Below are positions 7,374 to 17,843 of a DNA stretch of 36,329 nt, piece by piece. The stretch comes from Candidatus Sulfotelmatobacter sp. Its GTDB lineage: Bacteria; Acidobacteriota; Terriglobia; Terriglobales; Acidobacteriaceae. The notes below the pieces were generated by a model. The model was not told the DNA's origin. It ran no database searches and worked only from the letters and a program-made list of their open reading frames with translations. The stretch spans positions 1 to 36,329 of the forward strand of contig JASHNU010000067.1 of NCBI GenBank assembly GCA_030041475.1. Direction: 5' to 3'. Made by a program: the position numbers and the translations under genes. Numbering within the stretch: position 1 is the stretch's first letter; the number at the start of each line of letters is the position of its first letter.

Positions 7374-10217
7374 TCACGCAATCACTTCCGCCGCAATTCT
7401 CTCGGTGGCGAAAGCTTCGATCACGTCGCCGATTTTGATGTCGCCGTAGTTTGCAATCGAAATGCCGCACTCCATGCCGTTGTGCACTTCTTTGGCATCG
7501 TCCTTGAAGCGCCTGAGCGAAGCGATCTTGCCCTTGAAGACAACCACGTTGTCGCGCAGCAGGCGAACTTCGGAATCGCGCTTGATCAGTCCATCACTGA
7601 CGCGACACCCGGCGACAGTGCCGACTTTCGGAATGCGGAAGGTCTCAAGCACCTCGGCGCGGCCGTGATAGGTCTCTTTGATAGTCGGTTCGAGCAGGCC
7701 GCTCATGGCGCGCTTTATCTCGTCCTGCAGTTCGTAAATGATCGAGTGCAACCGGATGTCCACTTCTTCCTGCTCGGCGAGTTCCTGCGCCTTGCGCTCC
7801 GGCCGCACATTGAAGCCGATGATGATGGCGTTCGACGCCGACGCCAGCAAAACGTCTGTCTCGGTGATGGCGCCTACGCCCGAACGCAGCAGCTTCAACC
7901 GGACTTTGTCATTCGAAAGTTTCTGCAGCAGATCGCTGAGCACTTCGACGGAACCGTGCACGTCGCCCTTCAGAATAACATTCAATTCCTTGGTGCCCGC
8001 GCTCTTCACCTGCTCCGCCAAACCTTCCAGCGACACGCGAGAACTCTTGGCCAGCGCGGCTTCTCGCGCCTTCTGTTCGCGGTATTCGGAAATGCCGCGG
8101 GCCTTGTCGCGATCCGCCACCACCACGAACTGGTCTCCCGCCTGCGGCAAACCTTCCATGCCAAGAATCTCGACAGGCGTCGAAGGTGGCGCGGATTCCA
8201 GCGCCGCACCGCGATCGTCAAACATGGCGCGCACTTTGCCATAGACATTGCCCACCACGAAATTGTCGCCGTCGTTGAGCGTACCGTTCTGCACCAGCAC
8301 GGTCGCGACCGGTCCGCGGCCACGATCGAGTTTCGCTTCCAGCACGACCCCCGATGCCGCACGATCTGGAGTCGCTTTCAGTTCCGCCAAGTCCGCCACC
8401 AAGCAAATCATTTCGAGGAGCAGATTCAGGTTGGTTTTTTTCTTCGCCGAGACGTCGACGAAAACCGTCTTGCCACCCCAGTCTTCCGGCAGCAGGCCGC
8501 GATCGGCGAGTTGCTTCTTGACCCGGTCGGGCATCGCCTCCGGCTTATCGATCTTGTTCACGGCAACAATGATGGGAACTTCAGCGGCGTGTGCGTGATC
8601 GATGGCTTCGAGCGTCTGCGGCATGACGCCGTCATCGGCGGCCACAACCAGCACCACAATGTCCGTCGCCTTGGCGCCGCGTGATCGCATGCGCGTGAAG
8701 GCTTCGTGGCCAGGCGTGTCGAGGAAGACGATTTCGCGACCATAGGCCGGCGACTCGGGATCACTGATGCGGACTTTGTAGGCGCCGATGTGCTGCGTAA
8801 TGCCGCCCGCCTCACCCTCGGCCACATTGGTTAAGCGAATCGCATCGAGCAGCGTGGTTTTGCCATGATCCACGTGGCCCATGATCGTGACCACCGGCGG
8901 ACGGGGAGTGGCTTCGACGGCGGTTTCATCACTAGCCGCGGCGGCAGCGTCGATGTCTTTTGCCGCCTGCTCCTCGAAGGTAATGACATTTGTGTCCGCA
9001 CCGAAGAAGCGGGCCATTTCGCTCGCCAGTTCTGCGTCAAGCGTCTGGTTGATGGTTGCGAAGACGCCGCGCGCCAGCAGGCGCGAGATCAGGTCCTTCG
9101 CTCGAATGTCCAGCTTCTCTGCCAGGTCCTTTACGCTGATGCCCTCGGTGATCGTGATGTTGCGCGTGATCGGCAGCGGCTCGTTCGACACCACCATGCG
9201 TGGCGGCGGAACGTAGCCCTTCATCGGACCTTCTTTTACACCGCGCGGAATGTAGCGCTGGCCGGGCCGTCGCGCAGGCGCGCCAGGACGGCTCCCGGGA
9301 CGAACGGGTCCCGGAGGAGGCAATCCAGGTCCAACGCCGATCGGACGAGTCCCCGCAGGCGCCGAGCGCGTGGGATGCATGGGACGGCGCTCACCTGGTC
9401 GCAGGGGACGCAGCGCGCCAACACCCGGCGCAGCCGGACGGGGGCGCTGAAAAATGGGCTGCCCAGGCACTGGACGACCGGGCGCAGGACGCGCCGCAAT
9501 CGGCGTTCCTGGCTGCACGGGAGTTGCCTGGCGCGGCGGCGGAGCCTTGTACACCGGTCGCGGCCCGGTCTGGGGAACAATCATGCGCGGCGCAGGAGTC
9601 GTGGGCGCGCTGGCGACAGGCGGCGCAGCGGGGCGCGCCGGCACAACAGGAGGCGCTGCAGATGCGCTCATCGACGGGACTGCGGGCTGGGGCGGTGCTG
9701 CGCTAGACAGCGGCGGAGCAGGAGTTGGGCGCGGCTCCGCCATAGGTGGAGGCGCGACGGGCTTCTCGACAACAGGAGCCGCAACCACCGGACGCGGCGG
9801 CGAAGGGGCAACAGATGGAATAACCGGAGCAGAAGGTGGCGCTTGCCTAGTCACCGGCGGCGCAACCGCAGGCTTGGCGGCGATTGGCGGAGGCGGCGCC
9901 GGACGCGCCGGAGGAGCCGCAGCTTCCTTCTGCTGCGTTATCGCCTTCAGCACATCCCCCGGCCGCGAGATGTGCGACAGATCAATCTTGGTCTTGATTT
10001 CTTCTTCGCCGCGCACAGAACGCGCAGTCTTGGACACCGCGGCGGGCGATTCGGCTGCGCCGCGGATGTGGGCACGCACCTTTTCTGCTTCGTGCTCCTC
10101 GAGAGAACTGGAGTGCGTCTTCTTCTCAGTCACTCCGACGAGAGGCAGCACGTCGAGAATGGCCTTGCTCTTGACTTCCAGCTCTCTCGCGAGATCGTTA
10201 ATCCGAACCTTGCTCAT
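7374..10217 (-). CDS. infB: Translation initiation factor IF-2
   Basis: IF-2 is the GTPase that brings fMet-tRNA to the 30S subunit and promotes subunit joining. The 947-residue protein opens with an IF2_N module ([20 protein letters not shown]). A Pro/Ala/Arg-rich linker of about 270 residues follows, then a second IF2_N-like segment ([20 protein letters not shown]) and the G domain. The G motifs are GHVDHGKT near 445, [17 protein letters not shown] and SAK. The C-terminal domains end in [16 protein letters not shown]. The ATG is preceded by AAAGG. It lies between nusA and ylxP, the usual order. The linker gives long antisense open frames that are not genes. Confidence 0.97.
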   Translation of the reverse strand: MSKVRINDLARELEVKSKAILDVLPLVGVTEKKTHSSSLEEHEAEKVRAHIRGAAESPAAVSKTARSVRGEEEIKTKIDLSHISRPGDVLKAITQQKEAAAPPARPAPPPPIAAKPAVAPPVTRQAPPSAPVIPSVAPSPPRPVVAAPVVEKPVAPPPMAEPRPTPAPPLSSAAPPQPAVPSMSASAAPPVVPARPAAPPVASAPTTPAPRMIVPQTGPRPVYKAPPPRQATPVQPGTPIAARPAPGRPVPGQPIFQRPRPAAPGVGALRPLRPGERRPMHPTRSAPAGTRPIGVGPGLPPPGPVRPGSRPGAPARRPGQRYIPRGVKEGPMKGYVPPPRMVVSNEPLPITRNITITEGISVKDLAEKLDIRAKDLISRLLARGVFATINQTLDAELASEMARFFGADTNVITFEEQAAKDIDAAAAASDETAVEATPRPPVVTIMGHVDHGKTTLLDAIRLTNVAEGEAGGITQHIGAYKVRISDPESPAYGREIVFLDTPGHEAFTRMRSRGAKATDIVVLVVAADDGVMPQTLEAIDHAHAAEVPIIVAVNKIDKPEAMPDRVKKQLADRGLLPEDWGGKTVFVDVSAKKKTNLNLLLEMICLVADLAELKATPDRAASGVVLEAKLDRGRGPVATVLVQNGTLNDGDNFVVGNVYGKVRAMFDDRGAALESAPPSTPVEILGMEGLPQAGDQFVVVADRDKARGISEYREQKAREAALAKSSRVSLEGLAEQVKSAGTKELNVILKGDVHGSVEVLSDLLQKLSNDKVRLKLLRSGVGAITETDVLLASASNAIIIGFNVRPERKAQELAEQEEVDIRLHSIIYELQDEIKRAMSGLLEPTIKETYHGRAEVLETFRIPKVGTVAGCRVSDGLIKRDSEVRLLRDNVVVFKGKIASLRRFKDDAKEVHNGMECGISIANYGDIKIGDVIEAFATERIAAEVIA

Positions 10218-10313
10218 CCGGCCTTTCTTGTACTCCGCCTTTGCCTTAAGTCTTCATCGTAGCCTCACGGAGTTCAGCTTCTGATACGCACCGACAGTTG
10301 CAACGTGCGTGGA

Positions 10314-11789
10314 CTACTCAGTCTTTTCTGGTGCAGAACCGGCTTCGGTCTCAACTGCAGGTTCCCCCTGCCCAGGCGCCACGGTTTCTTCCGCCGCACC
10401 GGCAAGTGCTCCAGGTGCTTCTTCTGCACTCTCGCCAGCCTCTGCAGAGGACTCGCCCGCCACGACTTCTTCTGCAACAGCTTCGCCCTCGGCCGCTGGC
10501 GCAGCGCCGGCTTCCAGGCTCGCGAAATAATTATTGACCGCGAGGCTGATTTTTTCCACCGTTTTGGGCCCGATGCCCTCTATAGCTTCAAGCTGTTCGG
10601 GCGTCATGTCGGCCAGGGCTTCCACCGTGGTAACGCCGGCTGCACCCAGTTTCTCCACCAGCCCTTCGCCCAGGCCAGGAACATTTTCGAGCGGAGTCGT
10701 CGCCTGCGGCGCCATCGCAGCCATCTGCTGCTCAACTTCCTGCCGCTTCTCTTCCTCGCTCTTGATGTCGATCTTCCAGCCCAGCAGCTTGGCCGCCAGG
10801 CGCACGTTCTGCCCCTTCTTGCCAATGGCAAGCGAAAGTTGGCTGTCATCGACCACGACTTCCAGGTGTTTTTCCGCGCTGTCGATGACCGTGACGCGGC
10901 TGACCTTGGCCGGCTGCAGCGCCTTCTCGGCGAACGTAACCGGATCCTCGTGATACTCGATGATGTCGATTTTCTCGCCGCGCAGCTCGCGAATGATCGA
11001 CTGCACACGCATTCCCTTCATGCCGACGCATGCGCCCACCGCATCCACGTCCTTGTCTTTGGACATGACCGCGATCTTCGTGCGCTCGCCCGCCTCGCGG
11101 GCGATGGCGCGGATCACGACTGTGCCGTCGTAGATCTCGGGAACTTCGGTCTGGAACAGGTGCTGCACCAACTCAGGCGCGGCGCGCGAAACCACCACGC
11201 CTGGGCCCTTGGCGGCTCGCTCGACACGAGCGATGACAACTCGCACACGTTCGCCAATGGCAAACGATTCCAGCCGCGACTGCTCTTTGCGCGGCATGCG
11301 GGCTTCGGCCTTGCCGATGTCAAAAATCACGTCGGGGCCTTCCACGCGCTTCACCGTCGCATTGACGATCTCGCCCACGCGCCCGATGTATTCGTTGTAA
11401 ACCGTGTCGCGCTCGGCCTCGCGCACCTTTTGGAAGATGACCTGCTTGGCCAGTTGCGCGGCGATGCGCCCGAGAATCCCCTCAGTCGTGCGCGGGATGT
11501 GCAGCTCGCCCCCGACTTCGAGCGCGGGGTCAACTTTGCGCGCGTCTTCCAGCGTGACCTGAAGGTTTGGATCTTCCACCTGCTCTGGGGTCTCCACGAT
11601 GGTTTTCACCGCGAAAGCAGAGATCTTGCCGGTTTCCTTGTCCAGCTTGGCGCGGAGATTCTCCTGCGACTTGTAGTACTTGCGCGTGGCCATGACAATG
11701 GCGTCTTCTACCGCGCTGACTACAATCTGCGGATCGATGCCCTTTTCCCGGCTGACGCCTTCGATGATGTTGTAAAGCTCACTTGCCAT
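10314..11789 (-). CDS. nusA: Transcription termination/antitermination protein NusA
   Basis: NusA binds RNA polymerase and modulates pausing, termination and antitermination. The 491-residue protein shows the N-terminal domain (ELYNIIEGVSREKGIDP), the S1 domain (VGEIVNATVKRVEGPDVIFD), KH modules with GACVGMKGMRVQSIIREL and AIGKKGQNVRLAAKLLGW, and a C-terminal helix-hairpin-helix region (NVPGLGEGLVEKLGAAGV and EGIGPKTVEKI). The last 60 or so residues are an acidic Ala/Glu-rich tail. It sits 36 nt after rimP, and the spacer carries an AATTACAAAATTAC word also seen between rpsE and rplR. The leader hairpin of this operon is a plausible target of NusA autoregulation. Confidence 0.96.
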   Translation of the reverse strand: MASELYNIIEGVSREKGIDPQIVVSAVEDAIVMATRKYYKSQENLRAKLDKETGKISAFAVKTIVETPEQVEDPNLQVTLEDARKVDPALEVGGELHIPRTTEGILGRIAAQLAKQVIFQKVREAERDTVYNEYIGRVGEIVNATVKRVEGPDVIFDIGKAEARMPRKEQSRLESFAIGERVRVVIARVERAAKGPGVVVSRAAPELVQHLFQTEVPEIYDGTVVIRAIAREAGERTKIAVMSKDKDVDAVGACVGMKGMRVQSIIRELRGEKIDIIEYHEDPVTFAEKALQPAKVSRVTVIDSAEKHLEVVVDDSQLSLAIGKKGQNVRLAAKLLGWKIDIKSEEEKRQEVEQQMAAMAPQATTPLENVPGLGEGLVEKLGAAGVTTVEALADMTPEQLEAIEGIGPKTVEKISLAVNNYFASLEAGAAPAAEGEAVAEEVVAGESSAEAGESAEEAPGALAGAAEETVAPGQGEPAVETEAGSAPEKTE

Positions 11790-11825
11790 AAAAAATCAAC
11801 TCAATTACAAAATTACTCAATCTCT

Positions 11826-12407
11826 CTAGATTTCCGGCACCAAGTTCGCCTTCTCCACATTGGCGAACTCGATTTCAATTCTCTGATCTGCTGCCGCGCC
11901 CATTTTCTTCCGCGACTTCTTGCTGGCCACGCTTAAGTCCAGAGTAAGGCGGCCATCGTGAAAACTCTCGAGCCGCCCTTCAAAATACCGGTTGTTATTC
12001 ACCGGCTGGCGCGTCATCAATTTCACGCGACAGCCCACGAAGCGGCTGAAATCAGCCGCCTTGGTCAGCTTGCGATCCAGCCCCGGAGACGAAACTTCCA
12101 GCGTGTACGAGCCGCCCGGCACCGCATCTTCCACGTCGAGAATCGTTCCGAACTCGCGGCTGAAATTCGCGCAATCCTCGTGCGTCACGCCGGCCTGCAC
12201 CGCCGAGTGCACTGCATCTCCCGCTGTCGAGCCCTCCTCCGCTGAATCAGCTACTGTCGAATCTGCGTGCGCCGCAGGCTTGTCCAAAAAAACCCGCAGC
12301 ATCCGCGCCTTGCCTCTGCCGAGGAACTCGATTTCGACTACTTCGAGCCCGCTGGAGGCCGCTACTCGATCCGCGATTTGCCGCACACGTTCAACGTCAA
12401 ACGCCAT
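11826..12407 (-). CDS. rimP: Ribosome maturation factor RimP
   Basis: RimP assists 30S maturation. The protein has 193 residues, longer than the usual 150 or so. The N-terminal domain (VRQIADRVAASSGLEVVEIEFL) and the core signature YTLEVSSPGLDRKL are clear, followed by the SH3-like domain (RVKLMTRQPVNNNRYFEGRL). Between the two conserved parts is an extra acidic, Ser/Ala-rich stretch of about 30 residues (around 50-80), apparently a lineage-specific insertion. It is the first gene of the rimP-nusA-infB operon; its promoter and leader hairpin lie upstream. No Shine-Dalgarno is visible before the ATG. Confidence 0.92.
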   Translation of the reverse strand: MAFDVERVRQIADRVAASSGLEVVEIEFLGRGKARMLRVFLDKPAAHADSTVADSAEEGSTAGDAVHSAVQAGVTHEDCANFSREFGTILDVEDAVPGGSYTLEVSSPGLDRKLTKAADFSRFVGCRVKLMTRQPVNNNRYFEGRLESFHDGRLTLDLSVASKKSRKKMGAAADQRIEIEFANVEKANLVPEI

Positions 12408-12455
12408 GAATGCAATAGCTTACAGGCGATGGCTGCCACACTCGCGGGCTCCAAC

Positions 12456-12478
12456 TAAAAAGTGGGCTTGCGCCCACT
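12456..12478 (-). terminator. Terminator-like hairpin in the rimP-nusA-infB leader (possible attenuator)
   Basis: Read on the - strand, AGTGGGC and GCCCACT form a perfect 7-bp stem with a GCAA (GNRA) tetraloop, followed directly by TTTT. It lies about 40 nt after the predicted start of transcription and about 50 nt before rimP. No - strand gene lies immediately upstream, so its natural role would be premature termination in the leader. Confidence 0.6.
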
Positions 12479-12523
12479 GGTGTGCTTCGCCAAATGCCGG
12501 TACACAGCAGTTCTCAGTTAATT

Positions 12524-12553
12524 AATATACGCCCGTGGAGGGGAAAAAGACAA
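12524..12553 (-). promoter_or_regulatory. Predicted promoter of rimP-nusA-infB
   Basis: On the - strand, TTGTCT (12553-12548) and TATATT (12529-12524) are spaced by 18 nt, matching the -35 and -10 consensus at four and five of six positions. Transcription would begin near 12517, leaving a leader of about 110 nt. Confidence 0.55.
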
Positions 12554-12704
12554 ACCCGCTACGGAGTCAGTTGGGAGGTTCTGGTGGGGCGGCTCAGCCT
12601 TTGACCTCGCGGGAAAAACCAATGAAACTAGTTGCCCCACTCTTCGCGTCCGTTGCGCGTCCGTTGCGAGGGGTGTATAACAATGCCGCACACAGCCAAT
12701 TCGC

Positions 12705-12733
12705 TTGAACCTCGATCAGCCCGCAACTATACT
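12705..12733 (+). promoter_or_regulatory. Predicted promoter of the 298-residue orphan gene
   Basis: TTGAAC (12705-12710) and TATACT (12728-12733) are spaced by 17 nt, four and five matches to the sigma-70 consensus. The start point would be near 12740, giving a leader of about 58 nt that ends in a strong AAGGAG site. Confidence 0.55.
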
Positions 12734-12797
12734 TCGTGGGCGTTCCCCCAAGCACCTTCTCATTGGTCCTCCGAGGTTCCTTTGAAAAGGAGAACTT

Positions 12798-13694
12798 ATG
12801 CACTCCCTCTCCGGCTCCCAGCATCAAAGTGAAATCGCGCGTCGCACGCGCTCCATTCAATCCGGCGGTATTCTTTCCAAAAAGAAAGTCATTGCGGCTC
12901 ACGAACGACACATTCGGGAACGGCAAGCAAACCTCAAAGCACGAATCGCATTGCAGCGGGCCATGCACAAATTACAACGGGAAGCCGCCGCTGCTCTGCT
13001 TAAAGACAATCCCTCTCTGCGTTCCACCTCTAAGGCGGTTCGCAAGCTGATGCCCCGCACAAGAAAGAAAATTACCTATCCTTCATATCCAGAGGTACAC
13101 CCGCGAATTTCTGCCGGTTCAATTCTCACCTTTCTGACGCCGAGGTACTCGAATATCTGGGTCTCCGCATCACCTCCAGACTCCAACGGCAATGCTAACA
13201 GCAACGTTGGCACCTTTGGGTCCAATGCGACAGGGGATGGCTCCTGGAACACCGGGTATGGGGGTGTAGCCGGCGCGTACCTTCCCATCTCCGACTCGCC
13301 GATGGGACACTTTCGCCCGTACATCCTCTTCGACTTTAGCTGGCTGGATCTTTCGAACCTCGATACAGCGCATAGCGACGGTTATATCCACGCTGCGGTA
13401 TATGACTTCAACTCGAGCGGGAACATTTCAGTGTGGCCCCCTGCAGAGCAAACCGTCACTGTCTGGCAGGACGGAACGGCGTGGGTTCAGGCTGATAGCG
13501 GCAACGGCAATAGCGTTTGGGCGGGCGTCATTGACGTTGCCTTCCCGCTGACGCCGGGGCACTCTTATACCCTTTGGATGTGGACCGAAGTCCATGCCGA
13601 CGACGGAGGACTCAATTGGCCCGCCTGGAGCCTTGCCGAAGGCATGATTGGCGCGACTTGCCCGTTTATTGTGGTGGAGGAGTCGCAGACGTAG
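12798..13694 (+). CDS. Uncharacterised protein, basic helical N-terminus and beta-rich C-terminal domain
   Basis: I do not recognise this 298-residue protein. Residues 1-95 are rich in Arg, Lys, Gln and Ala and look helical (HERHIRERQANLKARIALQR, then REAAAALLKDNPSLRSTSKA). From about 100 onward the sequence alternates aromatic, Ser, Asn and Gly residues (IWVSASPPDSNGNANSNVG, FRPYILFDFSWLDLSNLD, HSYTLWMWTEVHADDGGLNW), suggesting a beta-sandwich or binding domain. No signal peptide or membrane segment is visible. The start is firm: AAGGAG lies five bases before the ATG. The gene has its own predicted promoter and terminator and so is a single-gene unit. Confidence 0.75.
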   Translation: MHSLSGSQHQSEIARRTRSIQSGGILSKKKVIAAHERHIRERQANLKARIALQRAMHKLQREAAAALLKDNPSLRSTSKAVRKLMPRTRKKITYPSYPEVHPRISAGSILTFLTPRYSNIWVSASPPDSNGNANSNVGTFGSNATGDGSWNTGYGGVAGAYLPISDSPMGHFRPYILFDFSWLDLSNLDTAHSDGYIHAAVYDFNSSGNISVWPPAEQTVTVWQDGTAWVQADSGNGNSVWAGVIDVAFPLTPGHSYTLWMWTEVHADDGGLNWPAWSLAEGMIGATCPFIVVEESQT

Positions 13695-13714
13695 ATATCG
13701 TTCTGAGCGCTGAG

Positions 13715-13738
13715 CGGCGGCCTCTAGGCCGCCGTTTT
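13715..13738 (+). terminator. Intrinsic terminator of the orphan gene
   Basis: CGGCGGCCT (13715-13723) pairs with AGGCCGCCG (13726-13734), followed by TTTT. It lies 20 nt after the stop codon. Confidence 0.8.
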
Positions 13739-13802
13739 CCTGCCCTTGCAAAGAATGCCAGGAGGGGTAGCTCCCGCCATCTGCTGATTCTCGCTCTTGC
13801 AT

Positions 13803-13831
13803 TTGCCTGATTTTCCGCCCCTCTCTACAAT
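13803..13831 (+). promoter_or_regulatory. Predicted guaB promoter
   Basis: TTGCCT (13803-13808) and TACAAT (13826-13831) are spaced by exactly 17 nt. The predicted start near 13838 leaves a 35-nt leader, too short for a purine riboswitch. Confidence 0.55.
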
Positions 13832-13833
13832 AA

Positions 13834-15378
<1,545 letters not shown>

Positions 15379-15390
15379 GGGACGACGGCC

Positions 15391-15891
15391 CTGAGTTCCG
15401 ATCGTCACCAGCTTCTCAAGGCGTGGATCGCGGCGATTCTGTGGCTGATTGTCATTGCCATAGAATCGACCCAGTATCTGTCTGCCCATAACACCAGCCG
15501 CATTCTTTATCCAGTGCTGCACTTTCTGTTCGGCGTGGACTGGGACCGCTTTGCGATCTGGCACTTCTACATTCGCAAGGGCGGCCATGTTTTCGGTTAC
15601 GGCTTGCTCAGCATTCTGCTGTTTCGGGCTTGGAGGGAAACTCTTCCCACCGCGAGCGGCGCCACATGGACTCGTCGCTGGACGAACATTGCCATCCTCG
15701 GAACCGCGCTGGTGGCGAGCCTCGACGAGTGGCACCAGAGCTTCATTCCCTCGCGCACCGGGACGGTGCGAGATGTAATTCTCGACACCTGCGCAGGAAT
15801 CGGAGCGCAGATTCTATGGTTTTTCTGGGTGAGATGGTCTTCAGGACACCGTGGAGTAACTTCCGTCTCTGCTCGGGAAACCAACCAATAA
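15391..15891 (+). CDS. VanZ-like membrane protein, apparent non-AUG (CTG) start
   Basis: The protein matches the VanZ-like family: a first membrane segment (AWIAAILWLIVIAIEST), IRKGGHVFGYGLLSILLF, and the signature DEWHQSFIPSRTGTVRDV near 112-129. Members are small multi-pass inner-membrane proteins; VanZ gives low-level teicoplanin resistance, but most homologues are uncharacterised. No ATG, GTG or TTG occurs in frame between the guaB stop and GTG 15514. Starting at 15514 would delete the conserved first segment. CTG at 15391 has GGGGA (15378-15382) eight bases upstream and would give 166 residues, a normal length, so I chose it. The 3' end overlaps the convergent MFS gene by 51 nt. Confidence 0.7.
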   Translation: MSSDRHQLLKAWIAAILWLIVIAIESTQYLSAHNTSRILYPVLHFLFGVDWDRFAIWHFYIRKGGHVFGYGLLSILLFRAWRETLPTASGATWTRRWTNIAILGTALVASLDEWHQSFIPSRTGTVRDVILDTCAGIGAQILWFFWVRWSSGHRGVTSVSARETNQ

Positions 15892-17064
15892 CAGCACAGC
15901 CACTACTGCAAGCATAGCTGAAACGTAAAAGGGAATGCGCGCGCCGTAGTGACTCCATAACTCCCCGGTAATCAGGCTGGCAGCGAGTGTGGCTACGCTG
16001 GTCACGAAAAAATATATGCCTAAGGCACGTCCGCGCATCTTCTGCGCCACAGTTTCCACTACCAGTGCCTTCAGTACGGGTTGCGTCAGCGCGTAGTACA
16101 GGCCATAGACCGCCATCGTGATCCATATCGCGCTCGTGGAAGGAGCGCGTCCGAAGACAAAGTACACGCCGGCAAAAATCAGATAGCCGGCCGCAGCGAT
16201 CCATTTTCGCGAAAAGTGATCGCTGAACCATCCCGCAGGCCACGAGCCCAGCGTGTAGGTCACATTGAAGACCAGGCCCAGCAACGGCGCCATCGCCGCC
16301 TGGATGCCGACGTTCTGCGCCCGCATCACGAGGAACATGTCGCTGGAATTTCCCAAAGAGAACAGAGTCACCGCGACGAGCACAACATAGAAAGACGCTG
16401 GCAACGAACTGGCGTGCTGCTGTTCTACTGAAAATGTGCGAAGGCCTTTTTCAACATCGGCGCTTTCAATGGTTACAGCGCGACGTTTCTCCCGAACAAA
16501 AAACAGTGCCACCAGCACTGCCAGCACTCCAGGCACGGCTGCAGCCAAGAAGACGCCCCTCATTCCGACCTGCCGCTGCAGCACCAGCGCCGCCAGTGGG
16601 CCGACAATCGCTCCCGCGGAATCGAACGACTGAATCAGTCCATAAGCAGAACCCAAACGATCTTTCTCCACCGATTCCGCGACCATCACATCGCGCGGCG
16701 CACCGCGCACCCCTTTCGCAAGTCGGTCGGTGAACCGGATCAGGAGAATCTGCCACCATGCCGTCACCAGCGCGAGCAACGGTTTTACCGCGTTGGCGAC
16801 GAAGTATCCGGCCACAACTAGAGGCTTGCGCCGATGAATGCGGTCGGTGAGATATCCCGAGAACAATTTGGCGAAGGAAGCAACGCTTTCAGCAATACCT
16901 TCGATCAATCCCAACTGCGCCGGCCCTGCTCCCAGAGAAACCAGAAATGCTGGCAGCACCCAGTACGCCATTTCGGTAGCTGTGTCGTTGAAGAACGATG
17001 TGATGCCGAAGGCGTAGACGTTGCGGGCTGCGGATAGTTGCCCCTCAGCGGAAGTTGCCGACAT
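15841..17064 (-). CDS. Major facilitator superfamily transporter
   Basis: This 407-residue protein has about 12 hydrophobic segments. It begins with FGITSFFNDTATEMAYWVLP, and the loop between segments 2 and 3 reads GYLTDRIHRRKPLV, the MFS motif A (G-x3-D-R-x2-RR). RFTDRLAKGVRGAPRDVMVA follows segment 4. These features place it among MFS permeases of unknown substrate, often annotated as efflux or sugar-type carriers in acidobacteria; I cannot name the cargo. Its end overlaps the VanZ-like gene tail to tail. No clear promoter was found in the 100 nt upstream. Confidence 0.85.
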   Translation of the reverse strand: MSATSAEGQLSAARNVYAFGITSFFNDTATEMAYWVLPAFLVSLGAGPAQLGLIEGIAESVASFAKLFSGYLTDRIHRRKPLVVAGYFVANAVKPLLALVTAWWQILLIRFTDRLAKGVRGAPRDVMVAESVEKDRLGSAYGLIQSFDSAGAIVGPLAALVLQRQVGMRGVFLAAAVPGVLAVLVALFFVREKRRAVTIESADVEKGLRTFSVEQQHASSLPASFYVVLVAVTLFSLGNSSDMFLVMRAQNVGIQAAMAPLLGLVFNVTYTLGSWPAGWFSDHFSRKWIAAAGYLIFAGVYFVFGRAPSTSAIWITMAVYGLYYALTQPVLKALVVETVAQKMRGRALGIYFFVTSVATLAASLITGELWSHYGARIPFYVSAMLAVVAVLLLVGFPSRDGSYSTVS

Positions 17065-17164
17065 GAAGCATTTTTATCATTTCTGGTGGGTACATCCTAG
17101 GCAGCTAGCTCTCTACTCGATGTGGAGGGTTCACTGAAAATTGATCCCCGGCAACTGGGACTGG

Positions 17165-17662
17165 TCAGTACATCGCGTCGTACTTGCTGACGATCCATTC
17201 GATGCCGTGATGTTCCATGGTGAGGGTGAACAAATCCTGATCGATTCCGGGGTGGTCCGGGCCGGCGTTGCTCGGACGTTTACCGCGGTAGTGAAGGATA
17301 ACCAGCGGTGGAGCATCTTCCCAGTCGACTAACTCCCAAGAGAGCAGCGGGTGCTCCGCTTCCGATTTGCAGATGTAGCGCGCGTACTTTTTGTGATAAT
17401 CGTGCTCCCACTTGGCGAGCAGATCGTCGCAGTGGCCGTCGCGAAGCTCGCGCAGAAACTTATTCGCCGCTCGCTCGGTGGAGCGATCGCGCAGCGGATT
17501 CATCTTGATTGTAAGCGGTAGCCCAGTGAGAGGATCGTGATCTTCCGAACGCGCCAGCACCGGCCCCTGATTGCTTAGCCACCACAAGTAGCCCACAAAC
17601 ACGCCCACCAGCAACACCCCTGCACCCACGGCAATGCCGACCTGTGTCTTGGTGAAGGCCAT
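17165..17662 (-). CDS. Uncharacterised membrane-anchored protein
   Basis: The 165-residue protein has one N-terminal membrane segment (about 8-28, VGIAVGAGVLLVGVFVGYLW). A soluble part follows with RAANKFLRELRDGHCDDLLAKW and a C-terminal LDWED/LHYRGK-type beta region ending in TLTMEHHGIEWIVSKYDAMY. With no Arg-rich cleavage site it is more likely anchored than secreted. I recognise no domain; the C-terminal half has the feel of small NTF2-like or DUF4864-type domains, but this is a guess. It lies downstream of the ribosomal operon terminator in the same orientation and presumably has its own promoter. Confidence 0.6.
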   Translation of the reverse strand: MAFTKTQVGIAVGAGVLLVGVFVGYLWWLSNQGPVLARSEDHDPLTGLPLTIKMNPLRDRSTERAANKFLRELRDGHCDDLLAKWEHDYHKKYARYICKSEAEHPLLSWELVDWEDAPPLVILHYRGKRPSNAGPDHPGIDQDLFTLTMEHHGIEWIVSKYDAMY

Positions 17663-17790
17663 TACTGAAAGTTTAAGAAGGGGTTAACTCATGCAGCAAG
17701 ATTACCAGCGGGAGACGCAAGAGGACATGTACGATTGCGGCAGCGGCGAACTGGTAGCTTGTCGTCAGTGATATTTGGCACGAGAGTACA

Positions 17791-17820
17791 AGAAAAGAAA
17801 GGCACGGCCAGAGCCGTGCC
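17791..17820 (-). terminator. Intrinsic terminator ending the ribosomal protein supercluster
   Basis: On the - strand GGCACGGC pairs perfectly with GCCGTGCC around TCTG, followed by TTTCTTTTCT. It lies 24 nt after the rplQ stop, the expected end of the S10-spc-alpha transcript. Confidence 0.85.
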
Positions 17821-17843
17821 TCGGGACAGCCATACCCAAATCG

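Larger units (their letters stand above)
12408..12797. other. Divergent intergenic region between rimP and the orphan gene
   Basis: This 390-nt gene-free stretch holds the leftward rimP promoter (12524-12553), the leader hairpin (12456-12478), a rightward promoter (12705-12733) and a tandem pair of GCGTCCGTTGC (12646-12667). A weaker rightward promoter candidate is TTGCGC (12653)-17 nt-TATAAC (12676). Nothing else was recognised. Confidence 0.6.

Noticed and set aside
7482-11936. Very long + strand open frames (up to 543 codons) opposite infB and nusA
   Set aside because: They are antisense shadows of GC-rich, Pro/Ala-rich coding sequence. Their products are Arg/His-rich without any domain, while infB and nusA on the other strand are unmistakable.
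17691-17771. A 26-codon + strand frame (MQQDYQRETQEDMYDCGSGE...) with AAGGGG upstream
   Set aside because: Too short to support by sequence alone, no known family, and it lies in the spacer between a terminator and a divergent gene. Worth remembering if ribosome profiling becomes available.
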